A DNA stretch of 64,000 bases. It comes from Enterobacter sp. JBIWA008. Lineage in GTDB: Bacteria; Pseudomonadota; Gammaproteobacteria; Enterobacterales; Enterobacteriaceae. Both the position numbers and the translations under genes were made by a program. Below the pieces are notes generated by a model. It did no database searches, was not told the origin of the DNA, and saw only the letters and a program-made list of their open reading frames with translations. Where the stretch lies: NCBI RefSeq assembly GCF_019968765.1, contig NZ_CP074149.1, forward strand, positions 4,092,001 to 4,156,000. Reading direction: 5' to 3'. This document shows, piece by piece, positions 18,962 to 30,465 of this stretch (position 1 is its first letter; every line of letters begins with the position of its first letter).

Positions 18962-20392
18962 CTACTGACTGTCTTTCTGGATCTTCTTGATGATGTTGGT
19001 GGTTGAACACCCGTCCTCAAAATTAAGCACCATCACCTCGCCGCCGTTGGCCCAGACCTCTTCGCTACCCGCGATTTGCTCCGGCTTATAATCGCCACCC
19101 TTCACCAGCAGATCCGGCAGAATACCGGCAATCAGGCGCTGCGGCGTGTCTTCTTCAAACGACACGACCCAGTCCACCGCTTCCAGCGCGCCGAGCACAA
19201 TCATACGCTGCTCGAGCGGGTTCACCGGACGCGTTTCACCCTTCAGGCGTTTTGTCGACGCATCGCTGTTAACCGCCACAATCAGGCGATCGCCGAGTTT
19301 GCGCGCGTTCGCCAGATACGAAACGTGACCCGCGTGCAGGATGTCAAACACGCCGTTGGTCATCACCACTTTTTCACCACGCTTGCGCGCGGCGGCGACG
19401 GCCACTTTAAGCTCGTCTTCGGTCATAACGCCAAAACCGGTATCCGCACGACCGCGCACCGCGTTTTCCAGCTCGATAGGGGAAACGGTTGAGGTACCGA
19501 GTTTACCGACGACCACGCCCGCCGCGGCGTTAGCAAAGTAGCACGCCTCTTCCAGCGAGTTTCCTGCTGCCAGCGTCGCCGCCAGCACGCCGATCACCGT
19601 ATCACCGGCACCGGTCACGTCGTACACTTCCTGCGCCTGGGTTGGCATATGCAGCGGCGCTTTGCCCGGCTGCAGCAGCGTCATTCCCTGCTCGGAGCGG
19701 GTCACCAGCAGCGCGGACAGCTCAAAGTCAGCAATGATCTTCATGCCGCGCTCAACCAGTTCGTCCTCGGTTTTGCACTTGCCCGCCACCGCTTCAAACT
19801 CGGAGAGGTTTGGCGTCAGCAGGGTTGCGCCGCGATAGCGCTCAAAATCGGTCCCTTTCGGGTCGATCAGAACCGGCACGTTGGCTTTACGCGCCAGCTG
19901 AATCATCGTCTGTACGCTCGCCAGCGCGCCTTTAGCGTAGTCGGACAGCACCAGCGCGCCGATATTGCCTAGCGCCTGGTTGATACGCTCGTGCAACGGC
20001 TCAGGATCAACGCCCTCGAAACCTTCTTCAAAGTCGAGGCGGATCAGCTGCTGGTTGCGCGACAGCACGCGCAGCTTCGTAATCGTTGGGTGGGTCGGAA
20101 CAGAAACGAAGTCGCACTTCACGTTCACGTCCGCCAGAGACTTGCTCAGCGCGCGCGCCGCATCGTCGATGCCGGTCAAGCCCACCAGACGCGACTGCGC
20201 GCCCAGAGAGGCAATGTTCATCGCCACGTTTGCCGCGCCGCCGGGACGCTCTTCAATGGTGTCGACCTTAACCACCGGTACCGGTGCTTCCGGAGAGATG
20301 CGGCTGGTAGGCCCATACCAGTAGCGATCCAGCATTACATCCCCAACAACCATTACCCCAGCACGTTCAAACTCTGGCAGTGTTACTTTCAT
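18962..20392 (-). CDS. hldE: Bifunctional heptose 7-phosphate kinase / heptose 1-phosphate adenylyltransferase
   Basis: This 476-residue fusion makes ADP-heptose for the lipopolysaccharide inner core. Residues 1 to about 315 form a ribokinase-like (PfkB) domain with [13 protein letters not shown] near the start and the catalytic DVTGAGDTV. Residues from about 340 form a nucleotidyltransferase domain with [16 protein letters not shown] containing the HxGH motif. Both active sites look intact. It lies 40 bases after glnE and is probably co-transcribed with it, as in E. coli. Confidence 0.97.
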   Translation of the reverse strand: MKVTLPEFERAGVMVVGDVMLDRYWYGPTSRISPEAPVPVVKVDTIEERPGGAANVAMNIASLGAQSRLVGLTGIDDAARALSKSLADVNVKCDFVSVPTHPTITKLRVLSRNQQLIRLDFEEGFEGVDPEPLHERINQALGNIGALVLSDYAKGALASVQTMIQLARKANVPVLIDPKGTDFERYRGATLLTPNLSEFEAVAGKCKTEDELVERGMKIIADFELSALLVTRSEQGMTLLQPGKAPLHMPTQAQEVYDVTGAGDTVIGVLAATLAAGNSLEEACYFANAAAGVVVGKLGTSTVSPIELENAVRGRADTGFGVMTEDELKVAVAAARKRGEKVVMTNGVFDILHAGHVSYLANARKLGDRLIVAVNSDASTKRLKGETRPVNPLEQRMIVLGALEAVDWVVSFEEDTPQRLIAGILPDLLVKGGDYKPEQIAGSEEVWANGGEVMVLNFEDGCSTTNIIKKIQKDSQ

Positions 20393-20432
20393 TCCTGACT
20401 CCAGAAAGATTCACAATTTGCGCGCGATAATA

Positions 20433-23288
20433 TCACACTTGATTTGTTACGCACGGTTCCACCAGCCACTTCTGCCAGCTGGCCGTTACCTGAGCACGTT
20501 CATGAGCAAAACAGTCCAGCGCCACGTGCCCCGGCTGCTCCTGCAGCGCCAGGTGATGAAGCTCATCGCGCAGCGTCGTGTAGGCGCGGGTTAGGGCCTG
20601 CGCCTCCTGCTCGTCCATGATGTCGTTTTGCGCCAGCAGCTCCAGAATGCGCACGTTATCGGACCAGCGAGTCAGCTTCGGCTTGTCGTGGGCGTGCAGC
20701 AGCACCAGATACTGGGTAATGAATTCAATATCGGTAATACCGCCCTCGTCGGCTTTAATATCAAAGCGATCGCGATGTTTATTGCCGAGATGCGCCCGCA
20801 TTTTCTCGCGCATCTCCCGCACTTCCGTTTGCAGCGTGCTGCCATCACGCACGGTGGTCATAACCTCCTTACGGATGACGTCAAACTGCGTTTTGAGCTG
20901 CGGATCGCCATACACCACGCGAGCGCGCACCAGCGCCTGATGCTCCCACGTCCAGGCTTCATTCCGCTGGTAATCCGCGAAGGACTCCGTCGAGGTCACC
21001 AGCATGCCCGCCGCGCCGGACGGACGCAGACGGGCATCCACTTCATACAAAATGCCCGACGAGGTGCGGGTGCTGAACAGGTGCATGATGCGCTGGGCAA
21101 GACGCAGGTAGAACTGGCGCCCGTCAATCTCACGCTCGCCGTCGGTCATCACATCAACCGGGCAGTCGTGCAGGAAGATTAAATCCAGATCGGAGCTGTA
21201 TCCCAGCTCCCAGCCGCCGAGCTTGCCGTAACCAACCACGGCAAACCCTCGTCCCTCACGGTCAGCAAGGTGTTTCGGCTGGCCGTAGCGCGCCACCATC
21301 TGCACCCACGCCTGATGGACCACAGCGTCGATGATCGCTTCCGCAAGCCAGGTTAAGTGATCGCTAACTTTCATCACCGGCAGCGTTCCGGCGATGTCCG
21401 CCGCCGCCACGCGCAGCATCTGCGCCTGCTTAAACTGACGCAGCGCCTCCAGCTGTTGCTCTTCGTCCTCTTCAGGCACGCGCAGAAGATACTGACGCAG
21501 CTCGTCCCGATAGGCATCCGTCGCCGTTGGCTGATACAGCGTGTTCGGGTCGAGCAGTTCATCCAGCAGCAGCGGGTAACGCGCCAGCTTGTTGGCCACC
21601 ATCGGCGACGCGGCGCAGAGGGAAATCAGGTGCTTGAGCGCGCCGGGAAATTCGCTCAGTAGTTCAAGGTAGGTGGTACGCGTGATGATCCCGCTTAACA
21701 GCGGCATCATACGTGACAGCGGCACCGGCGCGTCCGCCCGCGAGCAGACCTCGCTCAGCAGGTGCGGCATCAGGTGATCCAGCACCTGACGACCGCGCGG
21801 GCCGATGGCGCGTTTGTTCAGCTCAAGACGGAAATCAGCGATCAGCGCCACCACGCGATGCCGGGCGTCGTCGCTCAGGTGCGCCAGCACGGGCGTGGTG
21901 TCATCTTCCTGGAGCGCGTCCTGCCACAGCTCGCGCCAGTGCTCGGAAAGCGCATCGTCCTGCGATTCGCTTTCGTCATCACCGATCAGCTCGTTAAAGA
22001 TGCGGCGCACGCCTGCCATATGGGCATCCAGCCGTTCGGTTAACGCCGCCCAGTCGTCCACGCGCATGCCCCAGGACAGACGCGCCCGGTTAAGGTCATC
22101 GCCCGGCAGGGTTTGGGTCTGTTCGTCGTTGATGCTTTGCAGCAGGTTTTCCAGACGGCGCAGGAACAGATAGGCCTCGCGCAGGGTTTGCGCGTCGCCG
22201 TCCGGCAGCAGGTGCAGCTGCTCGATGGCGCTCAGCGTCGGCAGCAGCGAGCGGGACTGCAGCGAAGGCTCACGCCCGCCGCGAATAAGCTGGAAGACCT
22301 GAACGATAAATTCGATTTCGCGAATGCCGCCCGCGCCGAGCTTGATGTTGTCCTTCAGACCACGACGGCGCACCTCACGGGCGATCATCCCTTTCATATT
22401 TCGCAGGGACTGGATCACGCTGAAGTCGATGTAGCGGCGGAACACGAACGGGCGCAGCATGGCGCGCAGCTCGTTGGCGTAAGCGTCGTCGCTGTCGCCC
22501 ATGATCCGCGCTTTAACCATCGCATAGCGCTCCCAGTCGCGCCCCTGTTCCTGGTAGTAATCCTCCAGCGCGGCAAAGCTCAGCACCAGCGGTCCGCTGT
22601 CGCCAAACGGGCGCAGGCGCATGTCCACGCGGTAAACAAAACCGTCCTGCGTCGGCTGATCCAGCGCCTTAATCAGACGCTGGCCGAGGCGGGTAAAGAA
22701 CTGGGCGTTGTCCAGCTCGCGACGGCCGCCGCGCGTGGAGCCGTTCTCGGGCCACGCAAAAATCAGGTCGATGTCGGAGGAGAAGTTCAGCTCGCAGCCG
22801 CCCAGCTTGCCCATACCCAGAATCAACAGCGGCTGAGGAACCCCTTCCTCGCTGCACGGCGTGCCCCACTCTTTACAGCAGGCGGCGTAGAGCCAGTCGC
22901 GCGCGGCGACAATCAGCGTTTGCGCCAGCTCGCTTAACTGCTGCAGCGTGCTCTCTTCGCTCACCAGCTCCAGCGCCTGAGCCCAGGCAATGCGCACCAT
23001 CACCCGACGGCGGAACTGGCGAAGGACGCGCATCAGCGTCGCTTCATCCGCAACGTCTTCGAGCGCAGCTTGCAGCCAGCCGGCATAGTGCCGCCACTCG
23101 TCCGCCTGCGGCTGTGCGTTCTCAAGCTCCGCCAGCCAGTCCGGGTTGGCGGTGATGCTTTCCTGCACAAAATCACTGAAGGCGAGCACGCTCTTCGCCT
23201 GCTCGCTTAACGATGACGCCGGTAATGACTCAGGCAGACGTTCGCAAACGGTCTGCCACTGCTGCTGTAACGGTGAAGAAAGCGGCAT
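20433..23288 (-). CDS. glnE: Bifunctional glutamine synthetase adenylyltransferase/deadenylase
   Basis: This 951-residue protein has two nucleotidyltransferase domains. The N-terminal (deadenylase) one has [20 protein letters not shown] and the C-terminal (adenylylating) one [20 protein letters not shown]. Each is followed by a helical regulatory bundle. Directed by GlnB it adds AMP to, or removes it from, glutamine synthetase according to nitrogen status. The start lies 21 bases after ygiF ends, so ygiF-glnE-hldE look like one leftward unit. Confidence 0.97.
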   Translation of the reverse strand: MPLSSPLQQQWQTVCERLPESLPASSLSEQAKSVLAFSDFVQESITANPDWLAELENAQPQADEWRHYAGWLQAALEDVADEATLMRVLRQFRRRVMVRIAWAQALELVSEESTLQQLSELAQTLIVAARDWLYAACCKEWGTPCSEEGVPQPLLILGMGKLGGCELNFSSDIDLIFAWPENGSTRGGRRELDNAQFFTRLGQRLIKALDQPTQDGFVYRVDMRLRPFGDSGPLVLSFAALEDYYQEQGRDWERYAMVKARIMGDSDDAYANELRAMLRPFVFRRYIDFSVIQSLRNMKGMIAREVRRRGLKDNIKLGAGGIREIEFIVQVFQLIRGGREPSLQSRSLLPTLSAIEQLHLLPDGDAQTLREAYLFLRRLENLLQSINDEQTQTLPGDDLNRARLSWGMRVDDWAALTERLDAHMAGVRRIFNELIGDDESESQDDALSEHWRELWQDALQEDDTTPVLAHLSDDARHRVVALIADFRLELNKRAIGPRGRQVLDHLMPHLLSEVCSRADAPVPLSRMMPLLSGIITRTTYLELLSEFPGALKHLISLCAASPMVANKLARYPLLLDELLDPNTLYQPTATDAYRDELRQYLLRVPEEDEEQQLEALRQFKQAQMLRVAAADIAGTLPVMKVSDHLTWLAEAIIDAVVHQAWVQMVARYGQPKHLADREGRGFAVVGYGKLGGWELGYSSDLDLIFLHDCPVDVMTDGEREIDGRQFYLRLAQRIMHLFSTRTSSGILYEVDARLRPSGAAGMLVTSTESFADYQRNEAWTWEHQALVRARVVYGDPQLKTQFDVIRKEVMTTVRDGSTLQTEVREMREKMRAHLGNKHRDRFDIKADEGGITDIEFITQYLVLLHAHDKPKLTRWSDNVRILELLAQNDIMDEQEAQALTRAYTTLRDELHHLALQEQPGHVALDCFAHERAQVTASWQKWLVEPCVTNQV

Positions 23289-23309
23289 TATAGGGGTTCC
23301 TTGCCAGAG

Positions 23310-24611
23310 TTAACGTTTTCCGCTGTGCAGCCAGAACGGCTCCTGCGAAATGGCCTCGTTACGGAAATGCTCAATCTCAATATGCTGACGGGTTTCAATG
23401 GCATGCTTCAGCCCCTGCCAGTTCTCCAGCCAGGCCTGGGCCTTAACGCCGTCATAAGCGCCGGAAAGCAGCAGCATGCTGTCGATGTTGCGCGACAGAC
23501 GGGGAAGCTGATCGCCATACTGGTCGCCGAGCGGATAAGCAAAGGTGCTCTTCAGTTCGGCGGCATGACGGGAAAGATGAATATCCGCGAAACGCTTAAA
23601 GTTTTCCGCGATTTTGGTCTCGGCTTTCGCATCCAGGAAGGCGCGCCAGCCGCGCGTCACCAGAAACTCGGTCAGCGCCAGTTTTGCCGAAGCGGCTTGC
23701 GGGCTGTAGATCGCCGTTTGCGCCGATACGTCGGAGAGCATCAGCGTTTCGGTTTGCGTCAGCAGGTCACGTAAGTGAGCGCTCGCTTTGCGAGGAACAA
23801 TACCGCCGAACAGCGTCAGGGTATGGCGCACCAGGGCAATGGCCGCCAGCACGTGGGATTTCGCGTTTTTCACATTTCGCACCCACAGCTCTTCATGGTA
23901 CTGCCACTGTGAAAGCGCCAGCTCCAGCGCGGCTTCCAGACCCTGCTCAACGCTGGCTTTCGGCGCAACATGCAAAATGGTCGTCTCTTTCAGCACGCGC
24001 GGCGCATTTCCGGCGGCCAGATGGTAACCCCGCGCGGCTTTACTCAGGCTTCCCTGACGCAGTCCGGACTGGTTCACCAGCCTGCGCGCCAGCTTCAGCA
24101 CGTCATTTGCGTCCCCTTCCAGTAGCTCAAGCTCGAGTTCGCAAATCGGTTCCTTGAACTCACCCGCCTTCACGTCCCCCAGATCGAGGGCGATTTCGAT
24201 GCGGCTTTTGCCTTCCGTCACCAGCCATTTCTCGCGCCAGAAATCGGTGCTGAACAGCGGCTGTACCTGTTCCGCCAGCGTGGAAGGCAGCTCGCCTTCC
24301 GGCCAGACTTCCGCCGGGAAACGTTCCAGCTCAAGTTCCGGCTTGCTGATGTCGATATTGTATTCCGGGCGCTGATGTAAACCTCCGACCACGCGGCCGG
24401 CAATTTTCATCGTCATCTCGTAGCACCCGCTCGCGCCGCGGATGCGCAGCCCCATATCGTGGCGGCGCAGCCAGCTGTCTGGCGTTTCGTAATAGATATT
24501 AAGCAGTTGTACCGGTGCATGGTGTTCGCCGGAAAGCGTATGCAGATGCTGGCGGAGTGCGTCAACGCTGTCTTTTTCGACGATAAACTTTAATTCGATT
24601 TCTTGTGCCAT
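23310..24611 (-). CDS. ygiF: Inorganic triphosphatase YgiF (CYTH-CHAD)
   Basis: This 433-residue protein has an N-terminal CYTH domain beginning MAQEIELKF, which carries the ExExK metal and phosphate motif. A CHAD domain rich in His, Arg and Lys occupies about residues 220-430. The E. coli protein hydrolyses inorganic triphosphate. It is the first gene of the ygiF-glnE-hldE group and is divergent from ygiM. Confidence 0.95.
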   Translation of the reverse strand: MAQEIELKFIVEKDSVDALRQHLHTLSGEHHAPVQLLNIYYETPDSWLRRHDMGLRIRGASGCYEMTMKIAGRVVGGLHQRPEYNIDISKPELELERFPAEVWPEGELPSTLAEQVQPLFSTDFWREKWLVTEGKSRIEIALDLGDVKAGEFKEPICELELELLEGDANDVLKLARRLVNQSGLRQGSLSKAARGYHLAAGNAPRVLKETTILHVAPKASVEQGLEAALELALSQWQYHEELWVRNVKNAKSHVLAAIALVRHTLTLFGGIVPRKASAHLRDLLTQTETLMLSDVSAQTAIYSPQAASAKLALTEFLVTRGWRAFLDAKAETKIAENFKRFADIHLSRHAAELKSTFAYPLGDQYGDQLPRLSRNIDSMLLLSGAYDGVKAQAWLENWQGLKHAIETRQHIEIEHFRNEAISQEPFWLHSGKR

Positions 24612-24840
24612 AGCCTTGTACTTTTGCGAGCGTCACAGACGCGTCAATGAGGGCGAACTTCCTCGCCATTTGTTTGTCAGTACATAGTATTTTGCGCCAA
24701 ATTGCCATGCAATGAGCAATTTGTCGGGCGTAAATGTGTAGAGTCGTGACACAGATGATTCTGATTGCTGACGAATGCTTTGCGTAGAGACACTGTTGCC
24801 ACTACTATCGTTCCACTATTTATGAAAATAACGACTAATG

Positions 24841-25461
24841 ATGCTTAAATTACGCCTGATTGGACTTACTTTACTCGCTTTTAGCGCCGCAACCGCAGTG
24901 CACGCTGAAGAGAAGCGTTACGTTTCTGACGAACTGAACACCTGGGTGCGCAGTGGCCCTGGAGATAATTATCGCCTCGTGGGCACGGTGAATGCCGGCG
25001 AGGAAGTTATCCTTTTACAGACCAACGCGGACACCAATTACGGTCAGGTTCGCGACAGTACCGGTCGTACTTCCTGGATCCCGCTGAAAGAGCTAAGCAC
25101 CGTGCCAAGCCTGCGCACGCGCGTGCCGGACCTGGAAAACCAGGTGAAGACCCTGACCGACAAACTGAACAACATCGACGGAACCTGGAACCAGCGCACC
25201 GCTGAAATGCAGCAGAAAGTGGCACAAAGCGACGGTGTGATTAACGGTCTGAAAGAAGAGAACCAGAAACTGAAAAACGAGCTGATTGTCGCGCAAAAGA
25301 AAGTGAATGCCGCTAATCTGCAGCTCGACGACAAACAGCGCACCATCATCATGCAGTGGTTTATGTATGGCGGCGGCGTGCTGGGCGTGGGTCTGGTGCT
25401 GGGTCTGGTCCTGCCGCATCTGATCCCAAGCCGTAAGCGTAAAGACCGCTGGATGAACTAA
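24841..25461 (+). CDS. ygiM: SH3-domain membrane protein YgiM
   Basis: This 206-residue protein has a signal peptide ending near VHAEE (residues 17-21), then a bacterial SH3 domain (about 25-90, LNTWVRSGPGDNYRLVG). A long coiled coil (about 95-165) and a C-terminal membrane segment (MYGGGVLGVGLVLGLVLPHL) with a basic tail follow. It is probably anchored in the inner membrane with the SH3 domain in the periplasm; the function is unknown. The frame opens at 24838 with ATGATG, and the second ATG gives the length of the E. coli protein. Its stop lies 60 bases before cca. Confidence 0.92.
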   Translation: MLKLRLIGLTLLAFSAATAVHAEEKRYVSDELNTWVRSGPGDNYRLVGTVNAGEEVILLQTNADTNYGQVRDSTGRTSWIPLKELSTVPSLRTRVPDLENQVKTLTDKLNNIDGTWNQRTAEMQQKVAQSDGVINGLKEENQKLKNELIVAQKKVNAANLQLDDKQRTIIMQWFMYGGGVLGVGLVLGLVLPHLIPSRKRKDRWMN

Positions 25462-25521
25462 TTCGTCTTCTCTGCCAGACTTACGTATCATTCTGGAAAA
25501 GAGAAAACGGGAGAGTTGGGC

Positions 25522-26763
25522 GTGAAAAGTTATTTGGTCGGTGGTGCGGTACGTGATGCGTTGTTAGGTCTGCCGGTCAAAGATAAAGACTGGGTGGTGG
25601 TTGGCGCCACCCCTGAAGAGATGCTCGACGCGGGCTACCAGCAGGTAGGCCGCGATTTCCCCGTATTCCTCCATCCGCAAAGCCGCGAAGAGTATGCCCT
25701 GGCGCGTACCGAGCGGAAATCGGGCTCGGGCTATACGGGCTTCACCTGCTATGCGGCGCCGGACGTCACGCTGGAGCAAGATCTGCTGCGTCGCGATCTC
25801 ACCATCAACGCGCTGGCTCAGGACGAGAACGGGCAGATCGTTGACGCTTATGGCGGTCAGGACGATCTACGCAACCGTCTTTTACGTCACGTTTCCCCGG
25901 CGTTTTCTGAAGATCCGCTCCGCGTGCTCCGCGTGGCGCGTTTTGCCGCGCGTTACGCCCATCTCAGCTTCCGTATTGCCGATGAGACAATGGCGCTGAT
26001 GACCGCCATGACAGAGGCGGGCGAGCTTGAACACCTGACGCCGGAGCGCGTCTGGAAAGAGACGGAAAATGCCCTCACTACGCGCAACCCGCAGGTCTTT
26101 TTTCAGGTCCTGCGCGACTGCGGCGCGCTAAAGGTGCTTTTCCCGGAAATAGACGCGCTGTTTGGCGTGCCTGCCCCGGCAAAATGGCACCCGGAAATTG
26201 ATACCGGCGTACACACGCTGATGACCCTGAGCATGGCGGCCATGCTCAGTCCTGACGTGGACGTGCGTTTTTCCACCCTGTGCCACGATCTCGGCAAAGG
26301 TTTAACGCCGAGAGAATTCTGGCCTCGCCACCACGGGCACGGCCCGGCAGGGGTGAAGCTGGTCGAGGGGCTGTGCCAGCGTCTGCGCGTGCCGAATGAG
26401 ATCCGCGATCTGGCGAAACTGGTGGCCGAGTTCCACGACCTGATCCACACCTTCCCGATCCTGAAACCGGCCACCATCGTTAAGCTTTTCGACAACATCG
26501 ACGCCTGGCGCAAACCCCAGCGCGTGGAGCAAATCGCGCTCACCAGCGAAGCTGACGTGCGCGGTCGTACCGGGTTTGAAGCGTGCGATTACCCGCAGGG
26601 ACGTTTACTGCGTAAAGCCTGGGACGTGGCGAAAGCGGTGCCCACGAAGGACGTTGTCGAAGCGGGATTTAAAGGGCCGGAAATTCGCGAAGAACTCACG
26701 AAACGGCGAATTCAGGCGGTGTCTGACTGGAAGGAAAAGCATTGCCCTCAGCCAAAAGACTGA
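25522..26763 (+). CDS. cca: Multifunctional CCA-adding tRNA nucleotidyltransferase
   Basis: This 413-residue class II enzyme begins [15 protein letters not shown] and has the nucleotide-selecting [12 protein letters not shown]-terminal HD domain has CHDLGKG, the phosphodiesterase/phosphatase part typical of gammaproteobacteria. It repairs and adds the 3' CCA of tRNAs. The GTG at 25522 follows GGGAGAG by six bases. A TTG two codons earlier has no spacing and was rejected. Confidence 0.96.
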   Translation: MKSYLVGGAVRDALLGLPVKDKDWVVVGATPEEMLDAGYQQVGRDFPVFLHPQSREEYALARTERKSGSGYTGFTCYAAPDVTLEQDLLRRDLTINALAQDENGQIVDAYGGQDDLRNRLLRHVSPAFSEDPLRVLRVARFAARYAHLSFRIADETMALMTAMTEAGELEHLTPERVWKETENALTTRNPQVFFQVLRDCGALKVLFPEIDALFGVPAPAKWHPEIDTGVHTLMTLSMAAMLSPDVDVRFSTLCHDLGKGLTPREFWPRHHGHGPAGVKLVEGLCQRLRVPNEIRDLAKLVAEFHDLIHTFPILKPATIVKLFDNIDAWRKPQRVEQIALTSEADVRGRTGFEACDYPQGRLLRKAWDVAKAVPTKDVVEAGFKGPEIREELTKRRIQAVSDWKEKHCPQPKD

Positions 26764-26773
26764 GGGCCATCGG

Positions 26774-27595
26774 TCAGAAGAAGACCACGTATACCGCAGC
26801 GGCAACGATAAAGCGATAGATCGCGAACGGAATGAACGAGATGCGCTTAATCAGCTGCAGGAAGGTTTTGATGGCAATCAGCGCCACGATAAATGCGGTG
26901 ATAAAGCCGACGGCGAACATTGGAATGTCGCCCGAGGTGAGAAAACCGATGCTTTTATAAAGGTCGAGTGCGGTGGCGCCCATCATCATCGGCACCGCCA
27001 GCAGGAACGAGAACTCGGACGCGGCATAACGGCTTACGCCCATCAGCATCCCGCCGGAGATGGTTGCGCCTGAACGCGAGAAGCCCGGCCACAGCGCCAG
27101 ACACTGGAAGCAGCCAATGATAAACGCCTGACGATAGGTCATATCGTCCAGCCCTTCCGCCCGCGGCGTTTTTGGCTTCAGCACTTCGGCGGCAATCAGC
27201 AGGAAGCCCCCCACCACCAGCGCGTACATGACGTTAATCGGGTTAAACAGCGATTTGATGGCGTCGTGGAAAACCAGGCCCAGCACCACCGCCGGGATCA
27301 TGCCGAGCAGAATATGGATCAGCGACAGGCGACCTTTACTCATTCCTTCGTGCTGAAGCGGGCGACCAAAATGGATGCCGATCAGGCCAAACAGGCGACG
27401 CCAGAACATCACCACCACCGCCAGAATCGACCCCAGCTGGATCACCACTTCAAACGTTTTTGCGGTATCGCCTTCAAAGCCCAGCAGATGGCCAACTATA
27501 ATCATATGGCCCGTACTGGAGACCGGCAAAAACTCCGTCAATCCTTCGACCACACCCAGTATTGCCGCCACCAGCAGCGAGTGCATATCGCTCAT
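26774..27595 (-). CDS. uppP: Undecaprenyl-diphosphatase
   Basis: This 273-residue polytopic inner-membrane protein (BacA/UppP family) has the two catalytic motifs [14 protein letters not shown] (residues 17-30) and [13 protein letters not shown]. It regenerates the undecaprenyl phosphate carrier for peptidoglycan and O-antigen synthesis and gives some bacitracin resistance. It is convergent with cca (ten bases between the stops) and downstream of folB on the same strand, with a terminator between them. Confidence 0.97.
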   Translation of the reverse strand: MSDMHSLLVAAILGVVEGLTEFLPVSSTGHMIIVGHLLGFEGDTAKTFEVVIQLGSILAVVVMFWRRLFGLIGIHFGRPLQHEGMSKGRLSLIHILLGMIPAVVLGLVFHDAIKSLFNPINVMYALVVGGFLLIAAEVLKPKTPRAEGLDDMTYRQAFIIGCFQCLALWPGFSRSGATISGGMLMGVSRYAASEFSFLLAVPMMMGATALDLYKSIGFLTSGDIPMFAVGFITAFIVALIAIKTFLQLIKRISFIPFAIYRFIVAAAVYVVFF

Positions 27596-27617
27596 CTATA
27601 AACCCCTAAAAAGATAT

Positions 27618-27646
27618 AAAAAAACGGTCGCCCCAACGGCTACCGT
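27618..27646 (-). terminator. Terminator after folB
   Basis: Read on the minus strand, the stem ACGGTAGCC / GGCGACCGT has one mismatch pair. A run of T residues follows. It separates folB from uppP. Confidence 0.65.
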
Positions 27647-27700
27647 GAAAGATACAGTGTTAAGACCGGTATAACCTAAAATGGTTTAGCAATTATGACG

Positions 27701-28069
27701 TTAATTCTTGCCTTTCAGATTTGTGCCACGCTCAATAATGACGCCGACATTGGCGGCGCGCGCCACCGCTCCCGGCTTGCTCAGCTTGATGCGCACCCAC
27801 GGTGAATTGAATTTGGTCAGCAGCAATTCTGCGACTTCTTCAGCCACCCGTTCGACCAGCGCAAAACGTTGTCCTTCAACGTGGGCGATGACCGTTTCAC
27901 TGATGTCGGCATAGCTCAGACAGTCGTTCACGTCATCGCTTTTTGCTGATTTGCGGTTATCCCATCCCATTTCGATATCGAACACCAGCTTCTGCTCGAT
28001 GGTCTGTTCCCAGTCGTAAACACCAATAGTGGTGATTACCGAAAGTTGCTCTATAAATACAATATCCAT
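27701..28069 (-). CDS. folB: Dihydroneopterin aldolase
   Basis: This 122-residue protein is nearly identical to E. coli FolB, which cleaves and epimerises dihydroneopterin in folate synthesis. The conserved ERVAEEVAELLL and IKLSKPGAV segments are present. Two adjacent ATG codons occur; the second (28067-28069) matches the known N-terminus MDIVFIEQLSV. It is divergent from plsY. Confidence 0.96.
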   Translation of the reverse strand: MDIVFIEQLSVITTIGVYDWEQTIEQKLVFDIEMGWDNRKSAKSDDVNDCLSYADISETVIAHVEGQRFALVERVAEEVAELLLTKFNSPWVRIKLSKPGAVARAANVGVIIERGTNLKGKN

Positions 28070-28176
28070 CATGACCTGCCTGCTTTTTGGCTAAACCGGA
28101 TACCACTTCCGGCGAATTATGCGTATTATCCACAGATGCTGAGAATACAGATACATTTTCAAAACGGAACAGCGTT

Positions 28177-28797
28177 ATGAGTGCAATCGCGCCTGGAATG
28201 ATCCTCCTCGCCTATCTTTGCGGCTCAATCTCCAGCGCCATTCTGGTCTGCCGCATTGCCGGGTTACCCGACCCGCGTGAAAATGGTTCCGGGAATCCGG
28301 GGGCGACCAACGTACTACGAATTGGCGGCAAGGGAGCAGCCGTAGCGGTTTTGATTTTTGATGTTCTGAAAGGGATGCTGCCCGTCTGGGGCGCGTATGC
28401 GCTGGGCGTCACGCCGTTCTGGCTGGGGCTCATTGCTATTGCTGCCTGCGTCGGCCACATCTGGCCCGTATTCTTCGGCTTTAAAGGCGGCAAAGGTGTG
28501 GCGACCGCCTTTGGTGCCATTGCCCCCATCGGCTGGGACTTAACCGGCGTCATGGCCGGAACCTGGCTTTTGACCATTCTTCTGAGCGGCTATTCGTCGC
28601 TGGGCGCTATCGTCAGCGCGCTGATCGCCCCGTTCTACGTCTGGTGGTTCAAACCCCAGTTCACCTTCCCGGTGTCGATGCTCTCCTGTCTTATCCTGCT
28701 GCGTCATCACGACAATATTCAGCGCCTGTGGCGTCGTCAGGAGACCAAAATCTGGACGAAGCTCAAGAGGAAGAAAAAAGACGCTTCGAAAGGTTAG
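28177..28797 (+). CDS. plsY: Glycerol-3-phosphate acyltransferase PlsY
   Basis: This 206-residue inner-membrane protein has the acyl-phosphate motif [16 protein letters not shown] (about residues 37-52) and [18 protein letters not shown]. It transfers an acyl group from acyl-phosphate to glycerol 3-phosphate as the first step of phospholipid synthesis. The start at 28177 gives the family length; the open frame upstream is not conserved. In E. coli ttdR and the ttd tartrate genes come next, but here an MFS transporter and urease do. Confidence 0.95.
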   Translation: MSAIAPGMILLAYLCGSISSAILVCRIAGLPDPRENGSGNPGATNVLRIGGKGAAVAVLIFDVLKGMLPVWGAYALGVTPFWLGLIAIAACVGHIWPVFFGFKGGKGVATAFGAIAPIGWDLTGVMAGTWLLTILLSGYSSLGAIVSALIAPFYVWWFKPQFTFPVSMLSCLILLRHHDNIQRLWRRQETKIWTKLKRKKKDASKG

Positions 28798-28881
28798 TTA
28801 TGCCTTATAGCCAAATGTGATTTTGGTCACCTTCTGCCTGTGGTAACTGTTAGAGACACAACACAACCACATAAGAAGAAA

Positions 28882-30348
28882 ATGGCTGAAATCACAGAAA
28901 CAACTCCCCTTTCAACGGCAGGTATTCCTCCTGATGGCGACATCCAGTGGGTGCGCAGTGCATCGGACGTATCACGCCTCGTAAATGACGGTTCTCAGGG
29001 CCGGGCAAACGCCCGTATCGTAGTCGGTATCGCTCTGGGCGGAATTTTCCTCGATGCCTACGATCTGGGCGCGCTGGCGTTCGGCATTAAAGACATCACC
29101 CGCGAATTTAACCTGACGCCCGCCGGTACCGGTATGGTGGCTTCGGCGATTACCTTTGGTGCCATTATCGGGGCGCTGCTCGGCGGTTACCTCACGGATA
29201 AAATCGGGCGCTACCGTGTTTTTATGGCTGATATGGTGTTCTTCGTGGTGGCTGCTATCGCCTGTGCGCTGGCCCCGAACGAATATGTGCTCGCGGGTGC
29301 CAGCTTTGTGATGGGGCTTGGGGTCGGGATCGATCTTCCCGTGGCGATGGCGTTTTTAAGCGAGTTCGCCAGGCTGAAAGGTCCGGGAAACAAAGCCTCC
29401 AGCGTCGCGATGTGGTGCCCCACCTGGTATGCCGCCATCAGCATCTCCTACCTGCTGGTGCTTTTCTTCTACGCCGTGCTGCCGGAAAGCCACAGCGACT
29501 GGCTGTGGCGTTTGATCCTCGGCTTTGGTGCAGTGCCCGCGCTGGTGATTATCGCCATCCGCAGCCGCTATATGAGCGAATCTCCGGTCTGGGCGGCGAA
29601 TCAGGGCAACCTGAAAGAGGCGGCGTCCATTTTACGCCAGTCGTATAACATCAATGCCCACGTGCCGCAGGACGCGCTCGGCCAGCCAGCACCTGTCGTG
29701 AATAAAGCGAAATGGTCAAACTATCTGAACCTGTTTCGCGGCATCTACTTACGCCGCACTACGCTCGCCACGCTGCTTTCCGTCGTCTCGTCGTTTGCCT
29801 ATAACGCCGTGGCGTTTGGCCTGCCGGTGATCATCTCAAGCTTCTTTGTTCAGTCGATGCTCACCACCATTCTCATTTCTCTGGTGCTTAACCTGCTGTT
29901 TGCCTTCGTCGGCGGACTGCTGGCGGTCCGCTACGTACCGCGCTTCGGCGCCTGGCGGATGTCGCTTGCGGGTTATGCCTGCCAGCTTGTCGCGCTGCTG
30001 GGCCTGGCGCTGATTGGCCGACCGGAAGGCGCCTCTGAAGGGGTGCTTGCCGTCGCGATGCTGGCCCTATTCCTGTTCGGTCAGGGCTTTGGCCCGGGCG
30101 CGCATACCATGACGTTTGCCTCGCTGAGCTACCCGACCTCGCTGCGCGGCGTCGGCGTGGGTCTCAACCAGACGCTGATGCGCAGCAGTTCCACGCTGTC
30201 GCTGTTCCTGTTCCCGCTGCTTGTTGCGTCTCTCGACACCGCCGTGTTCTGGGTGATTGCCCTGGCGCCGTTTATCGGCCTGGCCTCGCTGCTGGCGATC
30301 CGCTGGGAGCCGTCCGGGTACGATGTGGATGCGGAGGATTATCGGTAG
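28882..30348 (+). CDS. MFS transporter, metabolite:proton symporter-like
   Basis: This protein of about 488 residues has twelve likely membrane helices. The MFS motif GGYLTDKIGRYR stands between helices 2 and 3, and helix 1 holds GGIFLDAYDLGALAFG, as in the aromatic-acid and metabolite/H+ symporter families. The substrate is not clear from sequence. The ATG at 28882 (MAEITETTPL) was chosen over an in-frame GTG at 28840, whose extension looks unlike a coding N-terminus. It stands alone between plsY and the urease genes and ends in its own terminator. Confidence 0.82.
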   Translation: MAEITETTPLSTAGIPPDGDIQWVRSASDVSRLVNDGSQGRANARIVVGIALGGIFLDAYDLGALAFGIKDITREFNLTPAGTGMVASAITFGAIIGALLGGYLTDKIGRYRVFMADMVFFVVAAIACALAPNEYVLAGASFVMGLGVGIDLPVAMAFLSEFARLKGPGNKASSVAMWCPTWYAAISISYLLVLFFYAVLPESHSDWLWRLILGFGAVPALVIIAIRSRYMSESPVWAANQGNLKEAASILRQSYNINAHVPQDALGQPAPVVNKAKWSNYLNLFRGIYLRRTTLATLLSVVSSFAYNAVAFGLPVIISSFFVQSMLTTILISLVLNLLFAFVGGLLAVRYVPRFGAWRMSLAGYACQLVALLGLALIGRPEGASEGVLAVAMLALFLFGQGFGPGAHTMTFASLSYPTSLRGVGVGLNQTLMRSSSTLSLFLFPLLVASLDTAVFWVIALAPFIGLASLLAIRWEPSGYDVDAEDYR

Positions 30349-30354
30349 TCTAGC

Positions 30355-30383
30355 AAACCGGCTCACAGAAGCCGGTTTTTTTA
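30355..30383 (+). terminator. Terminator after the MFS gene
   Basis: The stem AACCGGCTT-type pairing (ACCGGCT / AGCCGGT with centre CACAGA) is followed by TTTTTTTAT. It separates the transporter from the urease operon. Confidence 0.85.
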
Positions 30384-30465
30384 TCCATAAGCGACTCATA
30401 TGACAGCCTTCATTTCCGCCAGGGCATACTGAAACGTATCCCGATGGTGTGGAAATGGATGCAGC